From Chroococcidiopsidaceae cyanobacterium CP_BM_RX_35 (GTDB lineage Bacteria > Cyanobacteriota > Cyanobacteriia > Cyanobacteriales > Chroococcidiopsidaceae): DNA of 12,990 nucleotides. Location: assembly GCA_019242465.1 (NCBI GenBank), contig JAFAVL010000275.1, positions 1 through 12,990 on the forward strand. The letters are read 5' to 3'. The notes beneath the pieces were generated by a model. The model was not told the origin of the DNA, did not search any database, and was given only the letters and a program-made list of their open reading frames with translations. Position 1 is the first letter of the stretch. Every line of letters starts with the position of its first letter. Positions 1 to 7,748 of the stretch are shown here, piece after piece. The position numbers and the translations under genes are program-made.

Positions 1-374
1 GTACTATCTGGTTTGACGATCGCTAACATATCGTTTAACGGTACATTGAACGCAATTGTCACCAGAATGGTGCCTACAAGATAGAGCAGACTGCCGATGA
101 GCAAGTAGGCAGCACCAGGTTGGTGCCACTTTAACAGTGAGGAAACCGCTAGAAAGAGACAAGCCGCAGCCGTTCCAAAGAGTGCCAGCATGAACAACGG
201 ATTGATCGCCGTGATGTTGATGGATTGCATAGTGGCAATGCCATCCTTTGGCTGAAGTCGGGCGAGGGCATTCATCACAAAGGTTGAGAAAGCGAAGAAG
301 ACTCCCGCGACTAGCCCACAGCCGAGCGTTGCAAGTAGCTTCAATGGGAAAAGTGAGAAATGAGGGATTGCCAT
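1..374 (-). CDS. DUF1772 family integral membrane protein (partial, C-terminus off the left edge)
   Basis: An open frame runs from ATG at 374 to the window edge without a stop, giving 124 visible codons that begin MAIPHFSLFPLKLLATLGCG. Three hydrophobic stretches are visible at roughly residues 10-32, 58-82 and 90-112, with the pattern GVFFAFSTFVMNALARL after the first helix, typical of DUF1772 (anthrone-oxygenase-like) membrane proteins of about 150 residues. By that measure only about 25-30 residues are missing. The start lies 24 bp after the stop of the SDR-type gene on the same strand, with an AAAGG just upstream, so the two are probably cotranscribed. The substrate is unknown. Family members are often found beside NAD(P)-binding oxidoreductases and AraC or TetR regulators, as here; a role in modifying a small hydrophobic compound is only inference. 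Confidence 0.8.
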   Translation of the reverse strand, partial: MAIPHFSLFPLKLLATLGCGLVAGVFFAFSTFVMNALARLQPKDGIATMQSINITAINPLFMLALFGTAAACLFLAVSSLLKWHQPGAAYLLIGSLLYLVGTILVTIAFNVPLNDMLAIVKPDS

Positions 375-398
375 AAAGCCTTTGATTTGGGTTACGTT

Positions 399-1031
399 TT
401 AATACGACACAGCAGGTGTCTTGTGCAGGTATGAATCATCTGACAATTGCTGCAACATAAAGTCGGCAACATCGGCACGCGAGATTTTGAGCTTGGATGT
501 CTTGTCAGTGCCGGGAAATCCGTGTCGGTAATTGTGGGTGCGATCACCGTCTACAAAGGCTCCCGGACGGACGATGATCCAGTCTAGATGGCTTTGCTTG
601 ACGTATTCCTCTTGCTTTACATGATCGGCATAGACTTGGCGTAAGAGGAACCCAAACATGATGTATTTCCAGAAAAAGTTGAGATTCCCCCAACTCTCTC
701 CAACCCCCAACGTGGTTTGACAGATTAACCGTCGAACGCCTGCCAGCTCTATTGCGCGAATCATGTTTCGGGTTCCCGCTGACCGAACTGTTCCCGTTCT
801 CTTCTGACCTGAGCCAAGGGCACACAGCACTGCATCCTGATTTTGTACTGCCTGCTCTACTAACGCGAGATCCATGACATCACCTTGCACAATCTTCAGA
901 TTCTTTGCACGTTGAATATCGAGCTTTGCCGGGTTGCGGGCAAACGCTGTGACAAGATGTCCCTGTTCGAGGGCTTGCTGGACAAGCTGGCGACCGATGC
1001 TACCCGTTGCTCCGAAAATCAGTAATTTCAT
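399..1031 (-). CDS. Atypical SDR / NAD(P)H-binding protein (NmrA-like, PF13460 type)
   Basis: This 210-residue protein has a single Rossmann fold. The N-terminus MKLLIFGATGSIGRQLV carries the glycine motif GATGSIG at residues 7-13, and Arg32 after strand 2 (TAFARNP) favours NADP(H) over NAD(H). Later landmarks are GDVMD, AVLCALGSG, and WIIVRPGAFVDG near residues 151-162, as in the short atypical SDRs related to flavin reductase/BVR-B and NmrA. I do not see a classical YxxxK active site, so it may be a sensor or an unusual reductase. A strong Shine-Dalgarno (AAGGAG, 8-nt spacer) fixes the ATG at 1031. It is the first gene of a two-gene unit with the DUF1772 protein, transcribed away from the AraC regulator at 1277, which is the natural candidate for its control. 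Reaction and substrate cannot be read from the sequence. Confidence 0.88.
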   Translation of the reverse strand: MKLLIFGATGSIGRQLVQQALEQGHLVTAFARNPAKLDIQRAKNLKIVQGDVMDLALVEQAVQNQDAVLCALGSGQKRTGTVRSAGTRNMIRAIELAGVRRLICQTTLGVGESWGNLNFFWKYIMFGFLLRQVYADHVKQEEYVKQSHLDWIIVRPGAFVDGDRTHNYRHGFPGTDKTSKLKISRADVADFMLQQLSDDSYLHKTPAVSY

Positions 1032-1051
1032 CTTGTTTGCTCCTTCACGAT

Positions 1052-1079
1052 TTATTACTGAACAGAATTGCGATCACAA
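1052..1079 (-). promoter_or_regulatory. Possible promoter of the SDR-DUF1772 unit
   Basis: On the minus strand TTGTGA (1079-1074) and TAATAA (1057-1052) are separated by 16 nt and lie about 20-50 nt upstream of the ATG at 1031. The -35 match is imperfect and the site is inferred only from spacing and position. Confidence 0.3.
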
Positions 1080-1164
1080 CTCCAATCGGTGACTCGGTGA
1101 ACCAGATGTGCGATCACTCTATCTGAACTACGACCCCTCCAGCTTAGGAAACCGATCCTCATCT

Positions 1165-1356
1165 AACTGTCTAATTCCTGTGCCACTAACAAAATCTTGC
1201 GATCAATTTGCAGGCTTTTCGGCAAGAGCTAGCCCAGAGTGAATATGATCAAAGCTAGACGCATCGGGTTTGCATCATGAAAACGCCCACCACTCAGCAG
1301 ATTGAATGTACCCGCCCACCCATTTCGTCTAGTCGGAACCAGGGTTGGGAAAACAT
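1165..1356 (+). repeat. Parent copy of a 192-bp segment duplicated at 11756-11947
   Basis: This block covers the upstream region and the first 26 or so codons of the AraC-family gene. It aligns without gaps to 11756-11947 with about 24 mismatches by hand count (about 87% identity). This copy keeps the ATG and the downstream reading frame, so it is the functional one. Confidence 0.85.
1208..1249 (+). promoter_or_regulatory. Putative promoter and operator of the AraC-family gene
   Basis: TATGAT (1244-1249) is a good -10 about 28 nt before the ATG. No consensus -35 precedes it. Instead TTGCAGGCTTTTCGGCAA (1208-1225), with TTGC/GCAA arms, lies where an activator would bind. In the decayed copy near 11756 the operator-like block is unchanged and the -10 reads TACAAT, still a -10-like hexamer, which gives mild support. 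The assignment is inference. Confidence 0.35.
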
Positions 1357-2149
1357 TCTGGTCGAGCAATTTCAACACCCATCGGGGGAGGGGAGGACTT
1401 ATTACAGCGATGAACACACAATTTGTCTGTCGCTTGCCTCCCGCCCCGTTCGCTTTCTAGAAATTAAGGGAGGCAAAACTCACACGAGTCTGTACGGAAA
1501 AGGCGACATTTCCGTTACCCCTGCCGAGATGCCGTTTTTTGCTCGTTGGGATGGAGATGACCACTACTTGCAGATTCGCATCGCGTCTCGGTTTATCCAG
1601 CAAGTAGCTAGAGAAGCGCTCTCCATGAATCCCGACCAGCTTGAATTAGTGCCCGAATTTCGCACTCGCAATCCTCATATTGAGTCAATTGGAATGCTGC
1701 TACTGGCTGAACTCAAGCAGGAAAATTTAGGTAGCAAACTTTACATTGAATCCCTAGCAAATGTATTCGTAGTGCATTTACTCCGACAATACGCGGCTGC
1801 CAAACCAGAGCCGCTAATGTATGAGGGTGGATTACCTCAGCACCAACTACTGCAAGTGTTGGACTACATCAACGACCATTTGGATCAAGACATCAAGCTA
1901 GCAGATTTAGCAGCCTTGTTGGACATGAGTCAATTTCATTTCAGCCATCTATTTAAGCAGGCGATCGGAATATCCCCTTACCAATATCTGCTTCAGCAAC
2001 GCATCGAACGGGCAAAGCAGTTGTTGAAGCAAACCGATCAATCTATTATGGACATTGCCTTACTATGTGGGTTCAACAGTCATAGCCATCTGAGCAAACA
2101 GTTTCGGCAACTGACAGGCGTGACACCGAGGGCGTATAGAGCAAATTAA
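1277..2149 (+). CDS. AraC-family transcriptional regulator
   Basis: This 290-residue protein has the usual AraC layout: a variable N-terminal sensor region (about 1-180) and a C-terminal pair of helix-turn-helix motifs. HTH1 is within IKLADLAALLDMSQFHFSHL (about residues 205-225). HTH2 is within SIMDIALLCGFNSHSHLSKQF and is followed by the family signature RQLTGVTPRAYR near the end. The N-terminal region has no metal or sugar-binding motif I can name, so the effector is unknown. The ATG at 1277 has no strong Shine-Dalgarno, but the reading frame and conserved start region support it. It is divergent from the SDR-DUF1772 unit, with 245 bp between the two starts, so it probably controls that unit and perhaps itself. 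A truncated copy of its 5' end occurs at 11756-11947. Confidence 0.93.
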   Translation: MKTPTTQQIECTRPPISSSRNQGWENILVEQFQHPSGEGRTYYSDEHTICLSLASRPVRFLEIKGGKTHTSLYGKGDISVTPAEMPFFARWDGDDHYLQIRIASRFIQQVAREALSMNPDQLELVPEFRTRNPHIESIGMLLLAELKQENLGSKLYIESLANVFVVHLLRQYAAAKPEPLMYEGGLPQHQLLQVLDYINDHLDQDIKLADLAALLDMSQFHFSHLFKQAIGISPYQYLLQQRIERAKQLLKQTDQSIMDIALLCGFNSHSHLSKQFRQLTGVTPRAYRAN

Positions 2150-2154
2150 ATAAC

Positions 2155-2277
2155 CCTACGTGGTACACCTCATCCGATTATGCTGAGGCTCTCAAACTCC
2201 GTAAGAAGGCATTGGATCGGCGGTTGATATTGATCGAAGGCATCAGTCAAGGAATTGGCGAAAACCTAAAATGCTGA
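2155..2277 (+). pseudogene. C-terminal remnant of a DUF1330 family gene
   Basis: Directly behind the AraC stop, a frame free of stops reads PTWYTSSDYAEALKLRKK and then ALDRRLILIEGISQG, ending at TGA 2275-2277. This matches the end of DUF1330 proteins, small dimeric alpha/beta barrels whose last 40 residues usually read like WY.SPEY..A..LR..A...RLILVEG. The first half of the gene (usually about 55 residues) and any start codon are absent, so this is a broken remnant. DUF1330 genes commonly accompany small oxidoreductases, so it may once have belonged to the adjacent SDR/AraC locus. Confidence 0.65.
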
Positions 2278-2370
2278 CAGGTAAGACTCAAGCATAGACA
2301 ATCGCTGTTGTACTCACTACGCATAAGGAGCTACAGGTAGACAACTTCATAAACATACGATTTGTCTCCC

Positions 2371-2458
2371 TTTCGACTGACCTAAGTGCCAGCAGGCAGC
2401 ATAGAATTCTGTCCAATTTATGTATGGTAAAGGTCCACGGGAGCAATGTCAGTCGAAA
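2371..2458 (+). repeat. Perfect 11-bp inverted repeat around a 66-nt spacer
   Basis: TTTCGACTGAC (2371-2381) is the exact reverse complement of GTCAGTCGAAA (2448-2458). The interior has no ORF of note. No target-site duplication is visible in the flanks. It could be the termini of a very small mobile element, a pair of regulator sites, or chance. It lies upstream of the toxin-antitoxin genes. Confidence 0.5.
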
Positions 2459-2494
2459 TGTTAAGGTTGTAGAACGATGGACTAACTGTTCTGT

Positions 2495-2503
2495 TGCTAC
2501 GAT
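2495..2503 (+). promoter_or_regulatory. Possible extended -10 promoter of the toxin-antitoxin pair
   Basis: TG-C-TACGAT (2495-2503) fits an extended -10 about 19 nt before the antitoxin ATG, with no -35. Just upstream AGAAC (2471-2475) and GTTCT (2488-2492) form an inverted repeat that could be an autoregulatory operator. This is weak positional evidence only. Confidence 0.25.
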
Positions 2504-2522
2504 GCCCCTCTAAGAAATAGCT

Positions 2523-2861
2523 ATGACTGATCAGCAAGCGATCACCAATCATGTAAAGGCGCTAGACAGTGAGCGAGTCAAAGCACTCGTGTTGGACTGG
2601 CTTTCGGGAACCAGTGGGAGTCTGAGCGATTTCGAGCAACTGGTTGCGAGCGAACCCCAAGGTGCGGAGGCAGCAGCCCTGGAATATGGTCGGCTCGACG
2701 AAAAGCTGGTGTTCCAGCCGATGAGTGAGGCAGAAATGGTTGAAAGCAGTTTGCAAGTGTTAGAGGAATATAAACGGACAGGCAATGGAGTGTCGCATGA
2801 GCGGGTTCGCGAGTGGCTCGATAGTTTGGGAAGCGAGCAGCCGCGCTCATGCCCCAAGTAA
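2523..2861 (+). CDS. Antitoxin of a type II toxin-antitoxin pair
   Basis: This 112-residue, acidic, largely helical protein stands immediately before a ParE/RelE-like toxin and overlaps it by 13 bp, the usual translationally coupled arrangement. Its C-terminal part, YKRTGNGVSHERVREWLDSLG (about residues 83-103), resembles the toxin-binding tail of antitoxins that pair with RelE/ParE toxins, which often read G..V.HE.V..WLDS.G. The N-terminal half lacks a DNA-binding fold that I can name with confidence. The ATG at 2523 follows a weak purine stretch (TAAGAAAT). Expected role: neutralise the toxin by direct binding and repress the shared promoter. The family call rests mainly on the tail and the neighbour. 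Confidence 0.72.
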   Translation: MTDQQAITNHVKALDSERVKALVLDWLSGTSGSLSDFEQLVASEPQGAEAAALEYGRLDEKLVFQPMSEAEMVESSLQVLEEYKRTGNGVSHERVREWLDSLGSEQPRSCPK

Positions 2862-3139
2862 CGTGGACTGAGGCAGCTTTAGCAGACATCCAACGGCATT
2901 ACGAGACACTAGAGCTGATTGATGTGAATATTGCACTTCGAGCAGTCCAAGCGATTCGCCAAGCTGGAGATAGTTTAGAAATCTTTGCTCGACGAGGTGC
3001 GATCGTTCATGAAGCTGCAGGGTTGCGGAAGCTGCAAGTCACTTTCGGCAAAGCTGGATTTACAATGCACTACACAGTGATTGAGGATGAGGTCGTGATT
3101 TTAAGGGTGTACCACGGACGAGAAAGTTACCCGAATTAA
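2849..3139 (+). CDS. ParE/RelE superfamily toxin
   Basis: The 96-residue product has the size and pattern of a ParE/RelE toxin. It opens with MPQVTWTEAALADIQRHYET, the N-terminal strand plus helices of the fold. The middle GAIVHEAAGLRKLQVTFGKAG precedes a C-terminal sheet FTMHYTVIEDEVVILRVYHGRE, matching the family signature of Y.V....V.ILRV.HGR. Its ATG lies inside the last codons of the antitoxin gene in a different frame, so the two are coupled. RelE members cleave ribosome-bound mRNA and ParE members poison gyrase; the sequence does not settle which applies. The gene appears intact. It ends next to an IS701-type remnant, so the pair sits in a mobile-DNA setting. Confidence 0.8.
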   Translation: MPQVTWTEAALADIQRHYETLELIDVNIALRAVQAIRQAGDSLEIFARRGAIVHEAAGLRKLQVTFGKAGFTMHYTVIEDEVVILRVYHGRESYPN

Positions 3140-3267
3140 AGCTGGTTTTGCAGATTTTGCCAACGCGCTAAACTGGCACTAGCCAAACATCCCATATTCA
3201 GCCCAGTAGAGGGGCTGCTTAACTTCCATTGGAGCGAAAACTTGATAGAAGCTGATAAAACTTGGAT

Positions 3268-3647
3268 CACTGATTCTTCTCCTCTCTTAAGGAAGCTGGT
3301 TTCGTCTACGGCTAAGATTCCTGCTCCATCATCCAGCTGCTCAACTACATAATCTCTTACCTCAGCACACACCTGTTCCTCATCCCATATCGCTCTCCCT
3401 AACAAGTGCTGCAAACGATAGGGATTGGTGTATCCTACCTGTTCTGCCATTAGCAGCGCCATTCTTCCGTTCTACTGCACACAAGCAAAGCTTGAATATA
3501 GTCAAAAGCTCCCCCTTTGGCTTCAGAACGGGCAAAGTATTTGCCGATTCGTTGCTGGAATGACTTGAGATTATTGCTCCATGCACACAGAACTTCCAGT
3601 ACCTGTCCGCTACGAAATAAGTTGAACTCCTCCTGCATCAGTACCAT
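3268..3647 (-). pseudogene. Frameshifted N-terminal remnant of an IS701-type transposase
   Basis: Three consecutive frames on the minus strand assemble into one protein. From ATG 3647 comes LKSFQQRIGKYFARSEAKG to DYIQALL. After a shift near 3483 it reads CAVERKNG, and after another near 3465 ALLMAEQVGYTNPYRLQHLL, then GRAIWDEEQ to GILAVDETSFLKRG at about 3280. This is the start of IS701-family DDE transposases (FaRSEprr, LLspLERKNGWqlAE, QrLLgrA.WD, VLVVDETgFLKKG), including the first catalytic Asp (AVDET). Homology stops after GEESV near 3268. The remaining two-thirds, with the other catalytic residues, are missing, so the element is dead. From 3140 to 3267 no further recognised coding sequence is visible. 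Confidence 0.75.
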
Positions 3648-3700
3648 TCATGTTCACCCTTACCCCCCTCATTTTATCTACAACTGTAGTGCGGATAAAG

Positions 3701-5161
3701 CTACCTCACAGAAAATGCCTCGCTGAATCGGCGCGTAACTGGCTCAAGTAAGAAAGTCAAGATCGACTTTTTGCGAGTGACAATTTCTCCAGTCGCAGCC
3801 ATACCCGGAGTGAGTTTTATATCTCGGTCCTGCACCTGAATCGAATGTTTGTCGAGCTTGATTCTAGTGGGGAACACCAAGCCTAAATCTTTCTCAACAG
3901 TTGCATTAGGACTGACCTGAACGACTGTCCCATCGATAGTGCCAAATTCTTGAAAGGGAAACGTTGCCAGCTTGACTTTGGCTTTCATTCCCTGATGAAT
4001 CAAGCCAATATCTCGGTTGAGGACTTTGACTTCTAGCCACAGTTCTTCGTCTTGGGGAAGAATTGATAGCAACTCTTCAGCAGTCTGCACTGGTCCACTG
4101 GTTGCCTTGACACTGTAGACTATGCCATTAAACGGAGCTGTAATCGTTTCTTTTGCCCGCTGCTTTTTGGCTTGGGCAAGTTGGCCTGCCACAGTCGCGA
4201 GTTCCTCACGGCGTTTATTGAGTTCAGTGAGGATTTCCCGTTGACGTTCTGACCCGAGTCGGGCAGCAGCATGTTGAGCAGCTTGATAGGCTTGTTCAGC
4301 TTCCTGAATCACTTGCGCTTGCGCCGCTATATCTTGCTCTTGGGACGAGACTTTGTCTCGAGCATTCGTGATGCCGTCTTGAGCCTTGGTGCTTTCCGCT
4401 TGCGATTGAATGAGTTTGTCTTGTGCATCTAGATATTGCAGTTGAGGGAATGCACGGTTTTCTGGAGCGACCAGGATGCGTAGTCCTCGTTCCCTTGTAG
4501 CAGCATTGGCAAGGGTGCTGTTAGTTTTAGCCAGGATAATCTCGGCGTTGGCAAGATTTGTTCTGGCATCGGCGAGATTTTCTTGCATGCGAGTGAGGCG
4601 AACTCGGTCCTCATTAACTGCAGCAAGTTGACGCTTCGCTTCGGCAACGGCTTCCGCTTGCTGGGAGTCAAATTCCTGGAGACGAGCCATGAGGAGCTGA
4701 TTTTGCAGACTTGTTCCAGCTATTGTGCGTCCAGTTCGCTCGGCTTCAAGACGCGCTAGGTCTTCACGAATTAACTTAGCGGAACTTTCCAGGCGGTCAA
4801 CTTCTGTTTGCGGCAAGGCAGAGTCAAGCTCAACCAGAACATCTCCCTGTTTAACAAGTTGACCTTCTTTGACTTTGACAGCTCGAATGGTGCCGCCCTC
4901 GAGTGAGCGCATGGGTCGCACCTCAGCTGCCGGAATCAACTCACCGTTAGCCGTAGCCACTTCATCTACCTTGCTGAAGTTAGCCCAACCGATTGTCCCA
5001 ACAACTACTAAACTTATACCGCCCGCTAAGAGCCGAGTGTATAGAGGTGGTAATTCTTGAACAGCCTTACCCAGTTCGTAGGAGAGGTCATCTTTTGGGT
5101 TGGTAAACTGCTGTCTAGTCTGGCGAGCTTGTACAGGGGAGGCAACTAGGGGAGATTTCAT
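3701..5161 (-). CDS. HlyD-family membrane-fusion (periplasmic adaptor) protein of the type I secretion system
   Basis: The 486-residue protein has the full HlyD layout: a short cytoplasmic N-terminus; one transmembrane helix at about 43-61 (LLAGGISLVVVGTIGWANF); a first lipoyl half-motif at about 86-113 (LEGGTIRAVKVKEGQLVKQGDVLVELDS); and a long Ala/Gln/Glu-rich coiled coil from about 115 to 335. The second lipoyl half follows (ETITAPFNGIVYSVKATSGP), then a beta-barrel with LTPGMAATGEI near the C-terminus. It should bridge the inner-membrane ABC exporter and a TolC-type outer-membrane channel, which is not encoded here. It follows the exporter gene by 64 bp on the same strand and is the last gene of the unit. 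The ATG at 5161 has only a weak GAG-type ribosome site. Confidence 0.95.
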   Translation of the reverse strand: MKSPLVASPVQARQTRQQFTNPKDDLSYELGKAVQELPPLYTRLLAGGISLVVVGTIGWANFSKVDEVATANGELIPAAEVRPMRSLEGGTIRAVKVKEGQLVKQGDVLVELDSALPQTEVDRLESSAKLIREDLARLEAERTGRTIAGTSLQNQLLMARLQEFDSQQAEAVAEAKRQLAAVNEDRVRLTRMQENLADARTNLANAEIILAKTNSTLANAATRERGLRILVAPENRAFPQLQYLDAQDKLIQSQAESTKAQDGITNARDKVSSQEQDIAAQAQVIQEAEQAYQAAQHAAARLGSERQREILTELNKRREELATVAGQLAQAKKQRAKETITAPFNGIVYSVKATSGPVQTAEELLSILPQDEELWLEVKVLNRDIGLIHQGMKAKVKLATFPFQEFGTIDGTVVQVSPNATVEKDLGLVFPTRIKLDKHSIQVQDRDIKLTPGMAATGEIVTRKKSILTFLLEPVTRRFSEAFSVR

Positions 5162-5225
5162 AATTTTCTCAGCCTTGAATAACTGTTAGTAACTTTAGGT
5201 TGTGGACTAAAAAAACTCATCGCTG

Positions 5226-7748
5226 CTACACAGAGACCTGCTGATGTTGATAGAGTGTGCGGTACACTCCTAGTTGCTGCAATAGTTGCGAGTGAGTTCC
5301 TGACTCGACGATCACACCCTTTTCCAGTACCAAAATCAGATCTGCTTGCTTCAGGGCTGCAAAGCGATGGGCAATCATAAACACAGTGCGGTTTTGGGAG
5401 ACTCGCTGTAGGTTTTGTAAAACTTTTTGCTCAGTCTCACTATCTAAGGCACTTGTAGCTTCATCCAAAATCAAGATAGGCGCTTGGGAGAGGAAGAGAC
5501 GAGACAGGGCAATGCGTTGCCGCTGACCGCCAGATAGGGCCGTGCCACGTTCTCCCACATTGGTTTCATAGCCTTGAGGTAACTCGCTGATGAAGTCATG
5601 AGCCATGGCTAATCGAGCTGCTTCCACAACTGCAAGAGCGGTAATATCTGGATTACCTAACGTGATATTTTCCCAAATCGAACCATTGAACAAGAAATCT
5701 TCCTGGAGAACGACACTGATTTGTTGGCGCAGGGAAGTCAGAGCGGCACTTTTAACATCAAAGCCATCGATGAGGATGCGACCTGATTCCAATTGGTAAA
5801 GTCGTTGCAACAGCTTGGAGAGGGTACTTTTACCAGAACCGCTGCGACCAACAATACCGACAAACATCCCCGGCTCGGCTTTGAAGGAAATCCCGCGCAG
5901 AATTGGTTCGGTGTTCGGTTGGTAGCGGAAGCAGACTTGATCAAAGGTCACTTGACCCTGTAAGGGTGGTAACACCAGACCAGTTCCCGCTTCCGCTTCC
6001 GGGGCGACGTTGAGGATATCACCAATCCGGTCTACAGAGAGCAGGACTTGCTGGATATCTTGCCAGAGCTGGACGAGGCGGAGGAGCGGACCTGTCACCC
6101 GACCTGCAAGCATTTGAAATGCAATCAGTTGACCAATGCTCAGCTTCTGATTAATCACCAGCATCGCTCCTACCCAGAGAATCAGCAGGCTAGAGAAGTT
6201 GGTGAGAAAGTTGCCCAGGTTACTACTAATATTAGAAGTGGTAGAAGCTTTGAAGCTGGTGCGAATGTAGCGAGCAAACAGACCTTCCCAGCGTTCGCGT
6301 GCCGTTTTCTCAGCCCCATGCGCTTTAACGGCATGAATTCCGGTCACTGTCTCGACTAAAAAAGATTGACTGTCAGCATTGCGGTTAAAGGTTTGATTCA
6401 ACCAACCGCGTAAAATTGGGGTTGAGACCAGTGTCAGGAGCGCGAACAGCGGCAGTACAGCTAGACTGACCCAGGTCAACCGGATGCTGTAATAGAACAT
6501 CACCCCCAGGTAAACGACGGCAAAGATGCTATCTAGAATCACGGTGAGCGCTGTCCCGGTAAGAAAGGAGCGAATATTTTCTAGCTCCTGGACTCGTGCC
6601 ACCGTATCTCCAACCCGGCGAGACTCAAAATAAGCTAGGGGCAGCCGGATCAGGTGGCGAAACACCTGGGCTGATAAGCTCAGGTCAAGGCGACGCGCTG
6701 TGTGGGTAAAGACAAATAGTCGCAGGATGCCCAGAACCGCCTCAAACACCGAAACCGCCAAGAAAGCGAGCGCCATGACATCCAAAGTAGAGATGCTTTG
6801 CTGCACCATCACTTTATCGATGATCACCTGCGTAATCAGCGGTGTAGCTAGTCCCAACAGTTGTAGGATCGTCGAGACGACAAGCACTTCTCCTAGGAGC
6901 TTGCGGTATTGCCAGACAGCAGGTAAGAACCAACTCAGACCAAATTTTTCCGCTTTTTGCAGCGGTGCCACTTGCCAAAGTTGCCCGTCCCAAGCTGCCT
7001 CTACCATTGACCGGGGCACACTTTCACAAGTTTCACTGGGGTTGAGGGGGTTGGCAATCACCAGGCGATCGCCCCTGACGGCATAAACCACAATCCAGTG
7101 CGAGCGTTGCCAGTGCAGTAAGGCGGGAAATGATAGCTGCCGCAGGTCGTTACAACACGTTTGTAGTCGCCGCAGCTCTAGCCCCAACTTCTCTCCAGCT
7201 TCCACAACACTCTTAGGGCTTTGCCCCCGCAGTTGACGTTGCACCCAAGACAACTGAGTGGAGGTTTGCAAGTGTTGTGCCACCATTGTTAAACAGGCAG
7301 CAGCTGTGTTGAGACTACAGACAAAGGGATAACCGGAAACTGGATAAGACTCTGTCGGGCTTTGAGGCTGATAGCGGACTCTTTGGGATATCCAGAATTG
7401 CCTGAGTTCTGGTGCAGCTAATACAGTCTCAGACTCTAAATCCCACTGCAGGATCATCACATCTTTACTAGCCGCTCGCACTTTCCAGGAGTCGGAAAGT
7501 TCGAGCAAGTTGCCAAACCATTCCCCTGACTGCAAAATCAATGATTGACCTTGTTCTGGCACCAGTCGCACCCGACCTGTAATCACCAGAAATTGGCTAT
7601 TTGGTGAATCTGTAGACCAGATTGTTTCTCCCAGGGTGTAACGACGAGTTTGGGCTTGATGTTTCAAACGCAGCTGCTGTTGGGGACTCAGCAAGCGCAG
7701 AGGTAGGTTCTCCCATATTGAGTCTGCAGATTTATCCTCTAACATCAT
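5226..7748 (-). CDS. Type I secretion ABC exporter with N-terminal cNMP-binding-like and degenerate C39 domains
   Basis: I place the start at ATG 7748: it overlaps the preceding stop as ATGA and has GGAGG seven nt upstream. An in-frame ATG at 7799 would add 17 residues. From 7748 the protein has 840 residues. Residues about 30-110 form a cNMP-binding-like domain, with FGE changed to FGN at 80 and Arg91 kept. Residues 135-265 form a C39 domain whose catalytic Cys position is Thr148 and whose Asp position is Asn233, with His217 retained. So it should bind cargo without cutting a leader, like the HlyB C39-like domain. The transmembrane region spans about 285-560. The ATPase is complete: Walker A GRSGSGKST 634-642, Q682, LSGGQ 738-742, Walker B with D762-E763, H794. 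It should power export with the adjacent HlyD protein. Confidence 0.95.
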   Translation of the reverse strand: MMLEDKSADSIWENLPLRLLSPQQQLRLKHQAQTRRYTLGETIWSTDSPNSQFLVITGRVRLVPEQGQSLILQSGEWFGNLLELSDSWKVRAASKDVMILQWDLESETVLAAPELRQFWISQRVRYQPQSPTESYPVSGYPFVCSLNTAAACLTMVAQHLQTSTQLSWVQRQLRGQSPKSVVEAGEKLGLELRRLQTCCNDLRQLSFPALLHWQRSHWIVVYAVRGDRLVIANPLNPSETCESVPRSMVEAAWDGQLWQVAPLQKAEKFGLSWFLPAVWQYRKLLGEVLVVSTILQLLGLATPLITQVIIDKVMVQQSISTLDVMALAFLAVSVFEAVLGILRLFVFTHTARRLDLSLSAQVFRHLIRLPLAYFESRRVGDTVARVQELENIRSFLTGTALTVILDSIFAVVYLGVMFYYSIRLTWVSLAVLPLFALLTLVSTPILRGWLNQTFNRNADSQSFLVETVTGIHAVKAHGAEKTARERWEGLFARYIRTSFKASTTSNISSNLGNFLTNFSSLLILWVGAMLVINQKLSIGQLIAFQMLAGRVTGPLLRLVQLWQDIQQVLLSVDRIGDILNVAPEAEAGTGLVLPPLQGQVTFDQVCFRYQPNTEPILRGISFKAEPGMFVGIVGRSGSGKSTLSKLLQRLYQLESGRILIDGFDVKSAALTSLRQQISVVLQEDFLFNGSIWENITLGNPDITALAVVEAARLAMAHDFISELPQGYETNVGERGTALSGGQRQRIALSRLFLSQAPILILDEATSALDSETEQKVLQNLQRVSQNRTVFMIAHRFAALKQADLILVLEKGVIVESGTHSQLLQQLGVYRTLYQHQQVSV
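7065..7072. other. HIP1 octamer GCGATCGC
   Basis: An exact copy of the palindrome over-represented in many cyanobacterial genomes lies inside the exporter gene. It is useful only as a lineage marker; several near-matches (CGATCGCC, GCGATCG) also occur in the window. Confidence 0.8.

Noticed and set aside
2549..2889. Several minus-strand frames of about 100 codons over the antitoxin gene
   Set aside because: They overlap one another and oppose an antitoxin gene supported by its overlap with a recognisable toxin; no motifs are seen.
3679..3690. CTACAACTGTAG palindrome downstream of the HlyD gene, considered as a terminator
   Set aside because: The stem is only 4-5 bp with a 2-4 nt loop and no U-run; it may be debris of the IS701-type end.
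6700..7086. 128-codon plus-strand frame inside the exporter gene
   Set aside because: It lies wholly opposite a strongly conserved ABC exporter, has no recognisable motif and no convincing ribosome site.
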